NCBI RefSeq assembly: GCF_028728065.1
Contig: NZ_CP117811.1
Span: 620,001-684,000 of the forward strand
Reading direction: 5' to 3'
DNA from: Lentisphaera profundi
GTDB lineage: Bacteria > Verrucomicrobiota > Lentisphaeria > Lentisphaerales > Lentisphaeraceae
Length of the DNA: 64,000 bases
The position numbers and the translations under genes are program-made. The notes under the pieces are model-generated. The model saw only the letters and a list, made by a program, of their open reading frames with translations. It did not search any database and was not told the origin of the DNA. Shown in pieces: positions 52,015-60,867 of the stretch. How positions within the stretch are numbered: the first letter of the stretch is position 1; every line of letters begins with the position of its first letter.

Positions 52015-55000
52015 TTATTTCCAACTTTTCATATAGGCTACAATATCGGCTACATCCTGTTCACTCAAGCCCAGTTGTTGCGCAGAGAGCATGAGAGACT
52101 GCTTCATGTGCAATTTTTTAGCAATACGTTCATGAGGAATAATTTGCTTCACCCCACCAGTGGAGACTAGGATCATCGGGTCGCCCATTGAGTCCGCAAT
52201 ACCTTGAACTTTCCCCCCGTCTTTCAGGAAGATTTCCATGCCTTTAAAGCCATGAGCAATGCCTGCTGATGGAGCGACAATGGCATTCACAGTAGCTTCG
52301 CGAGTTTGTTTGCTCGCCCAGCCCTTGAGTACAGGGCCATAGTTGGGTCCAATATCATTAATATTATGGCACATGGTGCAAGCCATGATTTTATTTTTAC
52401 CGCGCTCAACATCACCTTTGAGAGCTAAGATTTTTTGCTGATCCAGAGTTTTTATTTCCGGCTCTGCAGGGACAGTAATAGAATTAATGACGAGTTTTTC
52501 CGGATCATAAATACTTTTGACTTCTTCGGCAATATCAAGTTTTGACCAAGCAGTAAGACGGCGCATAAATATCCAGTGAGTCATATCTTCTTTCACAGGA
52601 CTTTCGACTTTGGCCAAATCTATAAGGGCAAGTGCGGCTTTTTTATCATTGATAAATGCCATAGATTCGACGGCAAACTTCCGCTCATTTTCTGATAGTT
52701 GATCACTCTTAATTCGTGAGATAAGATCATCAATCGCAAGGGGAGTACAGAAGCGCCAAGTCAAACGTGTAAATGCTGGGCTCCATTGGGTAGCCTTATC
52801 CTGCTGGAGATTTTCTTTGAGGTATTTCCAAAGGTCTGCTTCTTTATTAGTCGCACCAAGCCCAATAGCTTCGACATAATTTTTATCGTATTCGCTAGGC
52901 ATGCCTTGAACGAGATCAAGGAAAATAGAGGCCGTTTCCTGCGCTGAGTAATGTCTGAGTGAAAGGGCTACATCACGGCGAACAGCCGTGTTGGGATCCC
53001 TTGCCAATAACTTAGCGTAGGGAAGGATATTGACTTTGGCACGACGAAGTGCGCGGTAAGCGACGAGGCGTGTATTGGCTTTATTGTTTTTCAATAGAGT
53101 CAGGCAATGTTCCATACCCGTCTCACCGAGGTAAGGGAGGAGCCAGACTGCACGAGCGGCAATATAGGCATTTTTATGATCGAGAAGTTTTGCGACTTGC
53201 GCATACGCTTTTGGCCCAGCCTTTTTAAGTTCAGAGAAACCGAGGTAACGAACATTCACTGCGGGGCTTTTAAGTGCTTCGATTTGACCTGCGATTGTTT
53301 TTAAATTGAGCTTTGGGATAAGGGGCTTAAAGCCCTTTGGTGCAATTCTGTAGATCGCACCTGAAGCGGTGGGGTCCAAAGTGGCATGACCGCCTGAGCG
53401 CGCATCATACCAATCAGCAACATAAATGGCGCCATCGGGACCGATGCTGATATCGGAGGGACGGAACCAGAGCGAATGTTCAGTAGATTTTTTGCCATGA
53501 CTCGAGAGGAACTCAAAACGTTCCATTTTGTAGCTGGCGCCTTTTTGTTCAGGGAAATAGCCATAGATCATATTGCGAGTGGCTTCACAAGAGAGGTACA
53601 TGCCTTCGTACTTATCTCCAAGGGCACCATTTTCATAGAACACGACACCCGTGGGACCTCCTGCACCATAAACGTCTCCGGTATCAAAAGTTCCTGGGTT
53701 ATCTTGCCTCCAGTGAGCACGTGGGATGGATTGACCAGATCTTTTTGCGGCTTGCCATTTATACTGACCATCAAGAGAATAATAACCAGCAGATCCATAC
53801 TCAAGTACATAGGAGTTACGGCAACTGGAGTAATCATCATTATCACTTTGGAAGACTTCACCTAATGAGTTAATAGTTTGTTCGTAGCTATTGCGATAAC
53901 CATGACCAATGATTTCTACATCAGTTCCATCGGGATTCATTCTCACTGTGAAACCCGCACTCCAAACAAAGCCATCATCACTTTTTGCACCACCGAGTTC
54001 GTCGGTTGGGGTGTAGAAAAATTCTTTTTTGGTGCCTCCACGGTAGTTAGTATTCATACGGAATTCTTTGCCAGATTTATCGGTAAAAATCGCTCCGCAA
54101 TTCCCGCTATTGAAATACCATTTGCCATCAGGACCCGCAGTCAAAGAATGCAGGGAGTGATCGTGCTGACGTCCGTTGAACCCCGTGAGCAGAACTTCTC
54201 TCTTATCAATGCCTTCATCGAAGACAAGATTGCGGTTGATATCAGTTAAAACAATCAATTCTGGGGGTTGAGAAATAACAACTTTGTTGTCGAGAACGGC
54301 GATACCTAAGGGCGCAGAGAGATTGGGGTTTTGGTAGAAAGTGTGAGATTTATCTGCCTTGCCATCACCATTACTATCACGTAAAACAACAATACGATCA
54401 CCTTCTTTGCGGCGAGCCATATTTTCGCGTCGGTAGTTGACGCCCTCAGTTATCCAAATATTTCCCATGTGGTCAATATCCATATTAGTTGGATTGTAGA
54501 CTTGTGGCGAGACCGCCCAGCGGGTCACCTCTAATTCACCATCAGCTTTGAATAAATCCATCTCCATATCTTGAAGCATTGCAGGAGGCCAGGGGAAGGC
54601 TTCGTTAATACTTGTAGCAACTGCGAGTTTGACGGGTGCTTTTTTAGCTTTATTAGAACTCGAACTACTTTTTACTGGAGCTCTTGTTTTCTTGCGAGGG
54701 TCGATAGCTCTACCATCAGGCCCCAAGGGTAAAGGCTTGCCGGGTTCTTGTTCGAGAAGGCTAGCTGAGGGAAGTTCAATTTCTTCGGGGAAATCAGGAC
54801 GGTTGAGATTTTGATTGAGCATTGCTTTGCTAACTGTTTCGGACTCGACTCCATTTTTTGGTATTTCGACGCCTGCTACCCAGGCAATCGTATTGAGGAT
54901 GAGTTTACGGTAGCCGTCTATAGCCCAGTTATTGTGGTAATGACCACCGACAAAGCCTGCGCCACGTGCGCCATTTTTTTGAATATTACACCAGATTAAA

Positions 55001-55662
55001 GCTTGCTCCGTTCCTAATTTATCCGCGGCATTTTTGTTCCAAAATTTCCTGCTGCCATAGCGAATCATATTTTCTTTTGTGGGAGTTGCACCTGCAATCG
55101 TGTAGCATTCATTGCAATTTTTATCGAAGTTGAGATTCCAATAAAGCTCATCATAGACTTTGAGGGGGAGTTCGATTCCTCTAGAAACTGGGTGACCCGC
55201 CCTAGGCTGAATATCGGCAACCCAGGAAGGATTGATCGAGATCTCATCGTCAAAATAGCCACCGATCCATTTTTTATAGTATTTCTCGCCTGCTTCTTTA
55301 GTGGGGTGAACACCATAATGCATGAACATGATGCCCATGCCCGCTTTGATTTTCTTGTCGAGGAATTCGTGCTTTTCAGCGAGTTCACCACCATTATCTG
55401 CGTAGATAATGACAGCATCAATATTATCAAAAATACTTTCATCCTCGGGCCAACCGTACCAATGAACTTTGGCATTGATGCCAAGCTGACTCTTGTTCAG
55501 GGCCTCAGCTAGAAGCATCGAGCCCGCTTTATATTCGTGGTAACCGTGACGGTGCTTGGTATTGCCCGCAATAAAGAGGATGTTTTTTGTTTCCTTTGCG
55601 AGGAGCGCAAAAGATGGTGTAATTAAAAATAGCGCGAGGGCTATTTTGAGGAAGTAGGTCAT
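52015..55662 (-). CDS. ThuA / membrane-bound dehydrogenase / HEAT / cytochrome c fusion protein
   Basis: The 1215-residue exported protein has a signal peptide at 1-22 and a ThuA-like domain at about 25-275 (ILFIAGNTKHRHGYHEYKAG...GGHYHNNWAIDGYRKLILN). A low-complexity linker follows (SSSSNKAKKAPVKL). The PVC-type membrane-bound dehydrogenase beta-propeller is at about 360-780 (NPTNMDIDHMGNIWITEGVNYR; ISIGPDGAIYVADWYDARS). HEAT-like repeats run from about 790 to 1000. A C-terminal cytochrome c has heme motif CTMCH (KIMACTMCHNINDIGPNYGPVL). It is an electron-transferring periplasmic sugar oxidation protein by family expectation; the substrate is unknown. It follows the 55697-56500 gene by 34 bp. 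Confidence 0.9.
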   Translation of the reverse strand: MTYFLKIALALFLITPSFALLAKETKNILFIAGNTKHRHGYHEYKAGSMLLAEALNKSQLGINAKVHWYGWPEDESIFDNIDAVIIYADNGGELAEKHEFLDKKIKAGMGIMFMHYGVHPTKEAGEKYYKKWIGGYFDDEISINPSWVADIQPRAGHPVSRGIELPLKVYDELYWNLNFDKNCNECYTIAGATPTKENMIRYGSRKFWNKNAADKLGTEQALIWCNIQKNGARGAGFVGGHYHNNWAIDGYRKLILNTIAWVAGVEIPKNGVESETVSKAMLNQNLNRPDFPEEIELPSASLLEQEPGKPLPLGPDGRAIDPRKKTRAPVKSSSSSNKAKKAPVKLAVATSINEAFPWPPAMLQDMEMDLFKADGELEVTRWAVSPQVYNPTNMDIDHMGNIWITEGVNYRRENMARRKEGDRIVVLRDSNGDGKADKSHTFYQNPNLSAPLGIAVLDNKVVISQPPELIVLTDINRNLVFDEGIDKREVLLTGFNGRQHDHSLHSLTAGPDGKWYFNSGNCGAIFTDKSGKEFRMNTNYRGGTKKEFFYTPTDELGGAKSDDGFVWSAGFTVRMNPDGTDVEIIGHGYRNSYEQTINSLGEVFQSDNDDYSSCRNSYVLEYGSAGYYSLDGQYKWQAAKRSGQSIPRAHWRQDNPGTFDTGDVYGAGGPTGVVFYENGALGDKYEGMYLSCEATRNMIYGYFPEQKGASYKMERFEFLSSHGKKSTEHSLWFRPSDISIGPDGAIYVADWYDARSGGHATLDPTASGAIYRIAPKGFKPLIPKLNLKTIAGQIEALKSPAVNVRYLGFSELKKAGPKAYAQVAKLLDHKNAYIAARAVWLLPYLGETGMEHCLTLLKNNKANTRLVAYRALRRAKVNILPYAKLLARDPNTAVRRDVALSLRHYSAQETASIFLDLVQGMPSEYDKNYVEAIGLGATNKEADLWKYLKENLQQDKATQWSPAFTRLTWRFCTPLAIDDLISRIKSDQLSENERKFAVESMAFINDKKAALALIDLAKVESPVKEDMTHWIFMRRLTAWSKLDIAEEVKSIYDPEKLVINSITVPAEPEIKTLDQQKILALKGDVERGKNKIMACTMCHNINDIGPNYGPVLKGWASKQTREATVNAIVAPSAGIAHGFKGMEIFLKDGGKVQGIADSMGDPMILVSTGGVKQIIPHERIAKKLHMKQSLMLSAQQLGLSEQDVADIVAYMKSWK

Positions 55663-55696
55663 GACTGTGTTCCGAATTATTTTTTATAAAAAGTTT

Positions 55697-56500
55697 TTAG
55701 ATATATATGAGTTTTCTCGACTTAGTGGTCTTTGGACTTGGCGAAGCCTGTTTTTTAAGGGCCTCTTTCTCGGTTTTTATTTGTTTTTGAGGGCTAGTTG
55801 ATTGAACAATAGTATTTTTTCCAGCTTCGGATCGAGTAGAATCCAGGCGAGTGTATGCACTTATTTTCTCGTTCAAATTATTTGTCGGGCCTTTGACAGA
55901 TTTAAGGACAACCTTGTCTAAATAAATTTTATTGATTCCTGAGCCCGTGATTTTGAAGCCACCATAAATTTCGGGGTTCTCTCCAATGGATTTAAGGAAT
56001 AGTGGAGTAGAGTTATTTATCTTTATGAGGTACTGATTATTAATGCTTTCAATTCTGATTTTATTCCATCTGAATGTGTTGAGCTGTTTAGCGATTTCGT
56101 GATCAATACTCTTGATTTTGCCATTGATGTTCTCATCTCGACGGAAGTGTAAAGACCCATTTTCAAAATAAACTTTGGCGTAGTTTCTTCCGAGGTGGAA
56201 CTCGAAAAACTCTGGCGTAACATCAAATTTGAAGGCGAATTCTAAGAGCAGTCCATTGTGTGGGTTTGGTGTCCAAAAAGACAATAAGTGCTGAACTTTA
56301 GTCGAGCTTACATCTTTGGGTGAACCAATATATTCGCCTTTGATGACGCTCCAATTCATAGTTTTAGGGGGACGGATTCTGTTATTGATGGACTCGTGGT
56401 CAAAGCTTTCATTCATATAATCGGCTTTTGGAGTCACAAGAAGCTCTTCGGCGCTGAGAGGTATAAGTAGGCAGATGACTAGGGCGAATAGGTATTTCAT
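55697..56500 (-). CDS. Secreted laminin-G/concanavalin-like protein of unknown function
   Basis: The 267-residue protein has a signal peptide (MKYLFALVICLLIPLSA). A beta-sandwich-like domain at about 25-205 (WSVIKGEYIGSPKDVSSTKVQHLLSFW, FAFKFDVTPEFFEFHLGRN, WNKIRIESINNQYLIKIN) resembles the DUF1080/LamG group. The tail is low-complexity and Lys/Thr/Ser-rich. It is the first gene of an operon with the ThuA-dehydrogenase fusion and carries the GTTAA/CTTCTA motif upstream. A glycan-binding role is plausible but unproven. Confidence 0.7.
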   Translation of the reverse strand: MKYLFALVICLLIPLSAEELLVTPKADYMNESFDHESINNRIRPPKTMNWSVIKGEYIGSPKDVSSTKVQHLLSFWTPNPHNGLLLEFAFKFDVTPEFFEFHLGRNYAKVYFENGSLHFRRDENINGKIKSIDHEIAKQLNTFRWNKIRIESINNQYLIKINNSTPLFLKSIGENPEIYGGFKITGSGINKIYLDKVVLKSVKGPTNNLNEKISAYTRLDSTRSEAGKNTIVQSTSPQKQIKTEKEALKKQASPSPKTTKSRKLIYI

Positions 56501-56534
56501 TCTCTGTCCTTGAGTTAAAAGTTGATTGTTAACC

Positions 56535-56565
56535 CTAGAAGTACCTAGATGAGTGAAACCTTAAC
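56535..56565 (-). promoter_or_regulatory. GTTAA/CTTCTA promoter-like motif
   Basis: The minus strand has GCTGTTAAGGTTTCA and, 24 bases from GTTAA, CTTCTAGGG. It lies 36 bases before the start codon. The surrounding 50 bases are almost identical to those before the gene at 60514, far beyond the two boxes. Confidence 0.55.
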
Positions 56566-56639
56566 AGCGGTTGATGAGAAAAATGAGAAAAGAAAGTCGT
56601 CAGTGTTCAGATTGCTTCACTCACTGCAGTTTTTTGCAT

Positions 56640-57000
56640 ATTGATCGGTATTAAAGGGCTTTAGCCCGACATAAATTAGAGTGTGGAGTGAGCCACATGA
56701 TGTGGAGTAAGCCACACGTTCGAACAAATGTTTTTTATCCTCCTGTCTGGCAAGACCTCACGAATGTGAGTCCTGCATATACCGGACCCAAGTATGGGCC
56801 CTATGATTAATAGTAGGGAACTTAAGAGATGTTTGAGCTCGAAGAGCTTAGGAAGATAGCCATGGACGTAAGTCCGTGGTGTTTGAATAAGAGCATCGTG
56901 CGTGCCGAAGGTACGCTGCAGAAGTTCACCTTCAGACCTTCGGTATGAACATCATTTTTTAACAATAGCCACCGGATTTATACGGTGACTACCATACTAT
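56640..57000. repeat. Intergenic palindrome cluster
   Basis: The 620-bp gap before the DUF1080 operon end holds GGGCTTTAGCCC, GTGGAGTAAGCCACAC, GACCTCAC-GAAT-GTGAGTCC, GGACCCAAGTATGGGCCC, GGACGTAAGTCC and CCGAAGGTACG/ACCTTCGG. About 90 bp of it (56712-56800) is repeated at 62763-62850. The far end (57007-57115) is a gene remnant described separately. Confidence 0.65.
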
Positions 57001-57006
57001 TTTGTT

Positions 57007-57110
57007 ATTTATTTTGCGGGGATGCAAAAACGGGCCAAGCCTTTTTGTCTTGGAGCTTGGGAGGGCGGTTTCGTACCAAGCCATGTACAGGTATTTGGTT
57101 ACGCTGATTA
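57007..57110 (-). pseudogene. Remnant of the 3' end of a sialate O-acetylesterase gene
   Basis: The minus strand encodes MAWYETALP in one frame and KLQDKKAWPVFASPQNK to a TAA in another. This matches the ending of the intact acetylesterase downstream (MGWYETALPNLQDKNGWPVFAFSAKEITK) with one frameshift between the halves. No start or upstream part remains. It is a decayed paralogue, not an expressed gene. Confidence 0.75.
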
Positions 57111-57118
57111 TTAGGAGG

Positions 57119-57742
57119 CTAATCTAAAACCCTCACGGTTAACTTTCTATACCAAACAGGCTGGCCGTGGTATTGAACGCCAATATGGCCCGTACGTGGC
57201 AAATCTTTGAGGGCGGTTTTAAATTTATTTTTACTGCCATCAGGATTTTTTTTGACCGTCGTCCAATCATCTAAAGTTAAATTTTGAACTTCGCTTCCAT
57301 TGAGTACTAGCTTAATTCTTGGTCCCTCACAAGTCAGAACCATGGTATTCCATTCGCCATCTGCTTTTGCTGCGGGCGAAGTAGGCTCTTTGGCGTCATA
57401 AAGAGATCCCACCGCATGCTTTCCTTTATATAAACCGGGGGAGGCCACCTGAATTTCAAAGCCTTCTTGAACGGGATTTTTTGGATTCATACGAAAAAAG
57501 ATTCCACTATTACATTTCTCGGAAGTTTTGTATTCTACGGTCAATTCAAAATTAGAAAAGGATTTTTTAGTCCACATCATGCCCCGTGGAGTTGCTGACG
57601 GATAGAGCATCCCGTCTTTGAGTATCCACCTTTCATTCAAGTGAAGTTCTTCTGCCTTAAGTAGATTGATACACTTATCCTCACTTGTGGCACAGCCAAA
57701 ACAAAGTATGGAGACTAATAAAAAAGTGATGATTTGTTTCAT
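57119..57742 (-). CDS. DUF1080 lipoprotein
   Basis: The 207-residue protein starts at MKQIITFLLVSILCFGCATS, a lipoprotein signal with the lipid-modified Cys in LCFGC. One DUF1080 domain follows (WILKDGMLYPSATPRGMMWTKKSFSNFELTVEYKTSEKCNSGIFFRMN, GEWNTMVLTCEGPRIKLVLNGSEVQNL). It is the last gene of an operon with the dehydrogenase-like and cytochrome genes; its start lies 19 bases before... that is, just downstream of the preceding stop on the minus strand, behind AAAGGAAA. A role in handling oxidised (3-keto) sugars would fit the operon but is inference. Confidence 0.88.
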   Translation of the reverse strand: MKQIITFLLVSILCFGCATSEDKCINLLKAEELHLNERWILKDGMLYPSATPRGMMWTKKSFSNFELTVEYKTSEKCNSGIFFRMNPKNPVQEGFEIQVASPGLYKGKHAVGSLYDAKEPTSPAAKADGEWNTMVLTCEGPRIKLVLNGSEVQNLTLDDWTTVKKNPDGSKNKFKTALKDLPRTGHIGVQYHGQPVWYRKLTVRVLD

Positions 57743-57761
57743 GATATTTCCTTTAAAATTC

Positions 57762-59186
57762 TTATTCAACGAGATTAATGAGAGTATAAAAAGCTTTGCT
57801 ATTGTGAGTTTTTTGCCCTGACTTATTCAAAACCTGGCTTAGATCCAGGCAGTAGACCTGCTGCTTTTTCAAAGGCATTTTAATCACTAGAGTTTTTCCA
57901 TCTGCCTGAACTTGTACGGAACTTAACTCAGAATTTTTTAAGTCAACTTTGGGAGAGCCATAATCGCGTGTATAATTATACCACCAATGGCTAATCCCAA
58001 TATTTGCTACTTTCACTGATTTCGGATCTACTTCTTTTGTAAAAGTGACTTTAAATCCACCTTTAATCAGCTTGACATCTTCAATCTCAAAAGGAATCGT
58101 TTTTTTATCCCAAACGACTTTTTGAAGTCCAAAAGGTTTAGAGCCACGAGATGCCCAGCCGCGACTCGTTTGACCTGCCCAGAGAGCTCCTTCCGCATCG
58201 AATTTTAGGCGTATGTTGCCACACTGCAGCCCAGAGATAAAATCAATGACGCAGCCTTGGTAGCGGCCACCCACTTTTTGTAATGAGACTCTGAAGATAT
58301 TTGAACGGGTCTGGTCGCCGATAAAGAATTGATTTTTAAAGGGTCCAAACTTTCCGGAATCACCAAGCCATTCCGGGTTTCCGGGTGAATTAGCTATTTC
58401 TTCCTGCGGTATCCAAACTACTGGTAGTGTACGCATCTTCTCGAATTCTTCATCTTTCATCTCTTTGAGCTTGGCCATGTTATATTCAGGCTTATCTAGT
58501 AGTGAAATCGGATGTCCGTAAAATTTCCCTTGCTCAAGATGATTCAGTGTTGACGTGGCTACATAGTCCCCCTGATTATCGGTGAAAAATATTTCACCTA
58601 AGTCATTTGTACCAAGGCCTGCAGGCGATCTCAATCCCGAGGCAAAAGCAGTGAACTTTCCTTCAGGACTCACTTTATAAGCCCAACCACGGTAACCGCC
58701 TTCAGTTGACATCGCACTTAGTTTCAAACCAGCTACATTGCGTCCAGCAGCAAGGTTTAAGGTGCCGACGTAATTTCCAGAATTATCCCTAATTCCACCA
58801 AAGTTAAACTCGTGGTAATTATTATGAAACTCCCAGGCATGGGAAAGGTTTAAGTAGAGATCCGCGATGCCATCTTTATCGCTATCGATAAGTTTGGTCA
58901 TCTCTGGTTTCTGGGTAACAATTACTGCGCCGTCCTGATCAACCATGAGGCCACAGGGTTCGTGTAATCCAGTCGCAAAGCGGGTCCATTTACCTTGGGC
59001 TAAAACCCAGACATCGCCATATCTCGTGCAGCAGTAAACTCTGCCATCTTCAGTAATATCCAAACCTGTAACATGAAAGAGCACATCCTTTGGAGTTTCA
59101 ATTGTTTCTATACTGTAAGCATCTGGAGACGCAGCAAAAGAGGACCATGAAATGACTATGATTAAACATGAAATAAGTATTTTCAT
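57762..59186 (-). CDS. Secreted membrane-bound-dehydrogenase-type beta-propeller protein
   Basis: The 474-residue protein has a signal peptide (to about residue 18). A sorbosone-dehydrogenase-like beta-propeller follows: LDITEDGRVYCCTRYGDVWVL, GLMVDQDGAVIVTQKPEMTKLIDSDKDGIADLY, ASGLRSPAGLGTNDLGEIFFTDNQGDYV and FGPFKNQFFIGDQTRSNIFRV. The last 110 residues form a separate beta domain (VTFTKEVDPKSVKVANIGISHWWYNYTRDYGSPKV). Its start overlaps the stop of the cytochrome gene by one base (TAATG). It probably passes electrons from a sugar to that cytochrome. Confidence 0.85.
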   Translation of the reverse strand: MKILISCLIIVISWSSFAASPDAYSIETIETPKDVLFHVTGLDITEDGRVYCCTRYGDVWVLAQGKWTRFATGLHEPCGLMVDQDGAVIVTQKPEMTKLIDSDKDGIADLYLNLSHAWEFHNNYHEFNFGGIRDNSGNYVGTLNLAAGRNVAGLKLSAMSTEGGYRGWAYKVSPEGKFTAFASGLRSPAGLGTNDLGEIFFTDNQGDYVATSTLNHLEQGKFYGHPISLLDKPEYNMAKLKEMKDEEFEKMRTLPVVWIPQEEIANSPGNPEWLGDSGKFGPFKNQFFIGDQTRSNIFRVSLQKVGGRYQGCVIDFISGLQCGNIRLKFDAEGALWAGQTSRGWASRGSKPFGLQKVVWDKKTIPFEIEDVKLIKGGFKVTFTKEVDPKSVKVANIGISHWWYNYTRDYGSPKVDLKNSELSSVQVQADGKTLVIKMPLKKQQVYCLDLSQVLNKSGQKTHNSKAFYTLINLVE

Positions 59187-60514
59187 TATGGTTGCTCCTC
59201 GAATGGGATGATGATTTGAAATGAGCTTGAGTTATCTGGAGTAAATACCAAACCCTCGTGAGTTCCCTTGCTCGTATTGACTGTTAAGCCCTTGGGGATT
59301 TTGACTTGGATCTTGGTAGGATGCTGTGAAACAAGACTGTAAGTCAGCAGGAGATTTTTTGAGTTGATAGAGCTTTCGATACTTATCTGATCCGTACCAT
59401 ACTTATACATGAATTTGGGCTTTGGCTTATTGGCATAGCCCAGGTATTTCAGTTTCTTTTCACTACCGTCGATAAGCAGTTCAATAGCCTCTTTTTTACT
59501 CAATAAATGCTTTCCCAGAGTTTTGGCGACATCTTGACCTCGGGCATAAATATTGGGACCAATATCTATAGAATCTCCAGTCCAAATAGCGCTCACAGAT
59601 GCGCCATAGGGGCTTATCGCATAGGACACTTGATCTTGGTGATTTACGATGATCGTACCAGGGCTTAGGTCTTTGACTCTTTTGCGCATAATGAAGAATG
59701 AATCTTCAGCTTTTACAATGTATTCGCTAGTCAATGATTTTCTGTATGAGTCAAAGGAAAGTGGGATTGTGGCTTTCCCTAATAATTCAAAGTGTAGAGG
59801 AGTACTTTTCAAGCCCCTAATATAGCGAAATTCGAACTCGTGAATTCCTGCAGATAAATTAATTTTTTCTTCAAAGCGACTACTTGCGGTGCTAAGTTCG
59901 ATTTTTTTACCATCGATCAATAATTGAAAGCCTTCTTTTTGGCGTATCATTCCGACGATTTTGAATTTACCTGCAATGTGTTGGGGAATGAGCAGTTTTC
60001 CTTTAAACTGAAGACCAAACTGATCAACCTCAGGTAGATTTAAGTTGACGTGAGGAGGATTCAGAGGGCCTTTTTTATCCGGCTTCTGAGTTCCCCATTG
60101 AACGCCTGTCTCAAAGCTGGCCTTATGGTAAATTCGATATTCCATATCTCGTAGTCCTTGCTGACGAGATAGAATAAAATTGCTGATATCCTCGATCTGC
60201 TGATCTTTATATATTGTCCCAAAAGCCACCATGCCTTGTTCAGGAAAACCTTTTTTAATTGTGGTCATGAGCTGCGCTTTACTAGCGCCATGAAGCCAAA
60301 GCGAATCTTTTAGGTTTGGCCCCACGGCCCCTTCAAGATTCTTGCCATGGCATGCAAAGCAAACCGACTCATAGATTATTTTGCCGCGGCTTATTGACTC
60401 TGAGCCCTGAGCTTTGATCTGAAATGCAAAGATGAAAATAGTGAGTAAGATAAATCTCACAATAATACCAATGCTGAACTTAGGTAAAAAAAATGCTTTA
60501 TATGTCTCATTCAT
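59186..60514 (-). CDS. Secreted cytochrome c with C-terminal sugar-binding-like domains
   Basis: The 442-residue protein has an N-terminal hydrophobic anchor/signal (about 15-36, ending IKAQG). A monoheme cytochrome c domain with CFACH follows (ISRGKIIYESVCFACHGKNLEGAVGPNLKDSLW, Met ligand in GFPEQGMVAF). A PA14-like beta region at about 165-255 (HIAGKFKIVGMIRQKEGFQLLIDGKKIEL) comes next, and the end resembles the DUF6797-type domain of PVC cytochromes. It is the first gene of the three-gene operon with the dehydrogenase-like protein and the DUF1080 lipoprotein, with the GTTAA/CTTCTA motif upstream. Confidence 0.85.
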   Translation of the reverse strand: MNETYKAFFLPKFSIGIIVRFILLTIFIFAFQIKAQGSESISRGKIIYESVCFACHGKNLEGAVGPNLKDSLWLHGASKAQLMTTIKKGFPEQGMVAFGTIYKDQQIEDISNFILSRQQGLRDMEYRIYHKASFETGVQWGTQKPDKKGPLNPPHVNLNLPEVDQFGLQFKGKLLIPQHIAGKFKIVGMIRQKEGFQLLIDGKKIELSTASSRFEEKINLSAGIHEFEFRYIRGLKSTPLHFELLGKATIPLSFDSYRKSLTSEYIVKAEDSFFIMRKRVKDLSPGTIIVNHQDQVSYAISPYGASVSAIWTGDSIDIGPNIYARGQDVAKTLGKHLLSKKEAIELLIDGSEKKLKYLGYANKPKPKFMYKYGTDQISIESSINSKNLLLTYSLVSQHPTKIQVKIPKGLTVNTSKGTHEGLVFTPDNSSSFQIIIPFEEQP

Positions 60515-60541
60515 GTCCTTGGGTAAAGTTTATGCTTAACC

Positions 60542-60572
60542 CTAGAAGGACCTAGATGAGTGTAACCTTAAC
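60542..60572 (-). promoter_or_regulatory. GTTAA/CTTCTA promoter-like motif
   Basis: The minus strand has GCTGTTAAGGTTACA and CTTCTAGGG with 24-base spacing. It lies 28 bases before the start codon of the cytochrome gene. The block is nearly identical to that at 56535-56565. Confidence 0.55.
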
Positions 60573-60599
60573 AGCAGCTGATGAGAAAATGAAGATAAT

Positions 60600-60866
60600 A
60601 TGAGTCAGTATATACCGGACCCAGGTTTGGGCCCTCAATTAATTTCAAACCAGTTTCATGCCCCTTACGGAGCATGCTACATTGTGTCGGACTCACAAGT
60701 GAGCCCTTCCAAAATTAGATCTTCCTTCGTCATGCCCCTTACGGAGTATGCTACATTGTGTCGGTGCTTCGCACCTAGGGCTTTGCCCGCCATAGAATAG
60801 CGTGTGGCGTTAGCCACATGATTAAGCGAAAAAAAGCTGAGGGCTCACTTGTGAGTCCGACACCCT
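60600..60866. repeat. Intergenic palindrome cluster
   Basis: Modules include GGACCCAGGTTTGGGCCC, two copies of TCATGCCCCTTACGGAG-ATGCTAC (60655 and 60731), GTGCTTCGCAC and TGTGGCGTTAGCCACA. GGACTCACAAGTGAGCCC (60688) returns inverted at 60841-60858. There is no gene here. Confidence 0.7.
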
Positions 60867-60867
60867 T

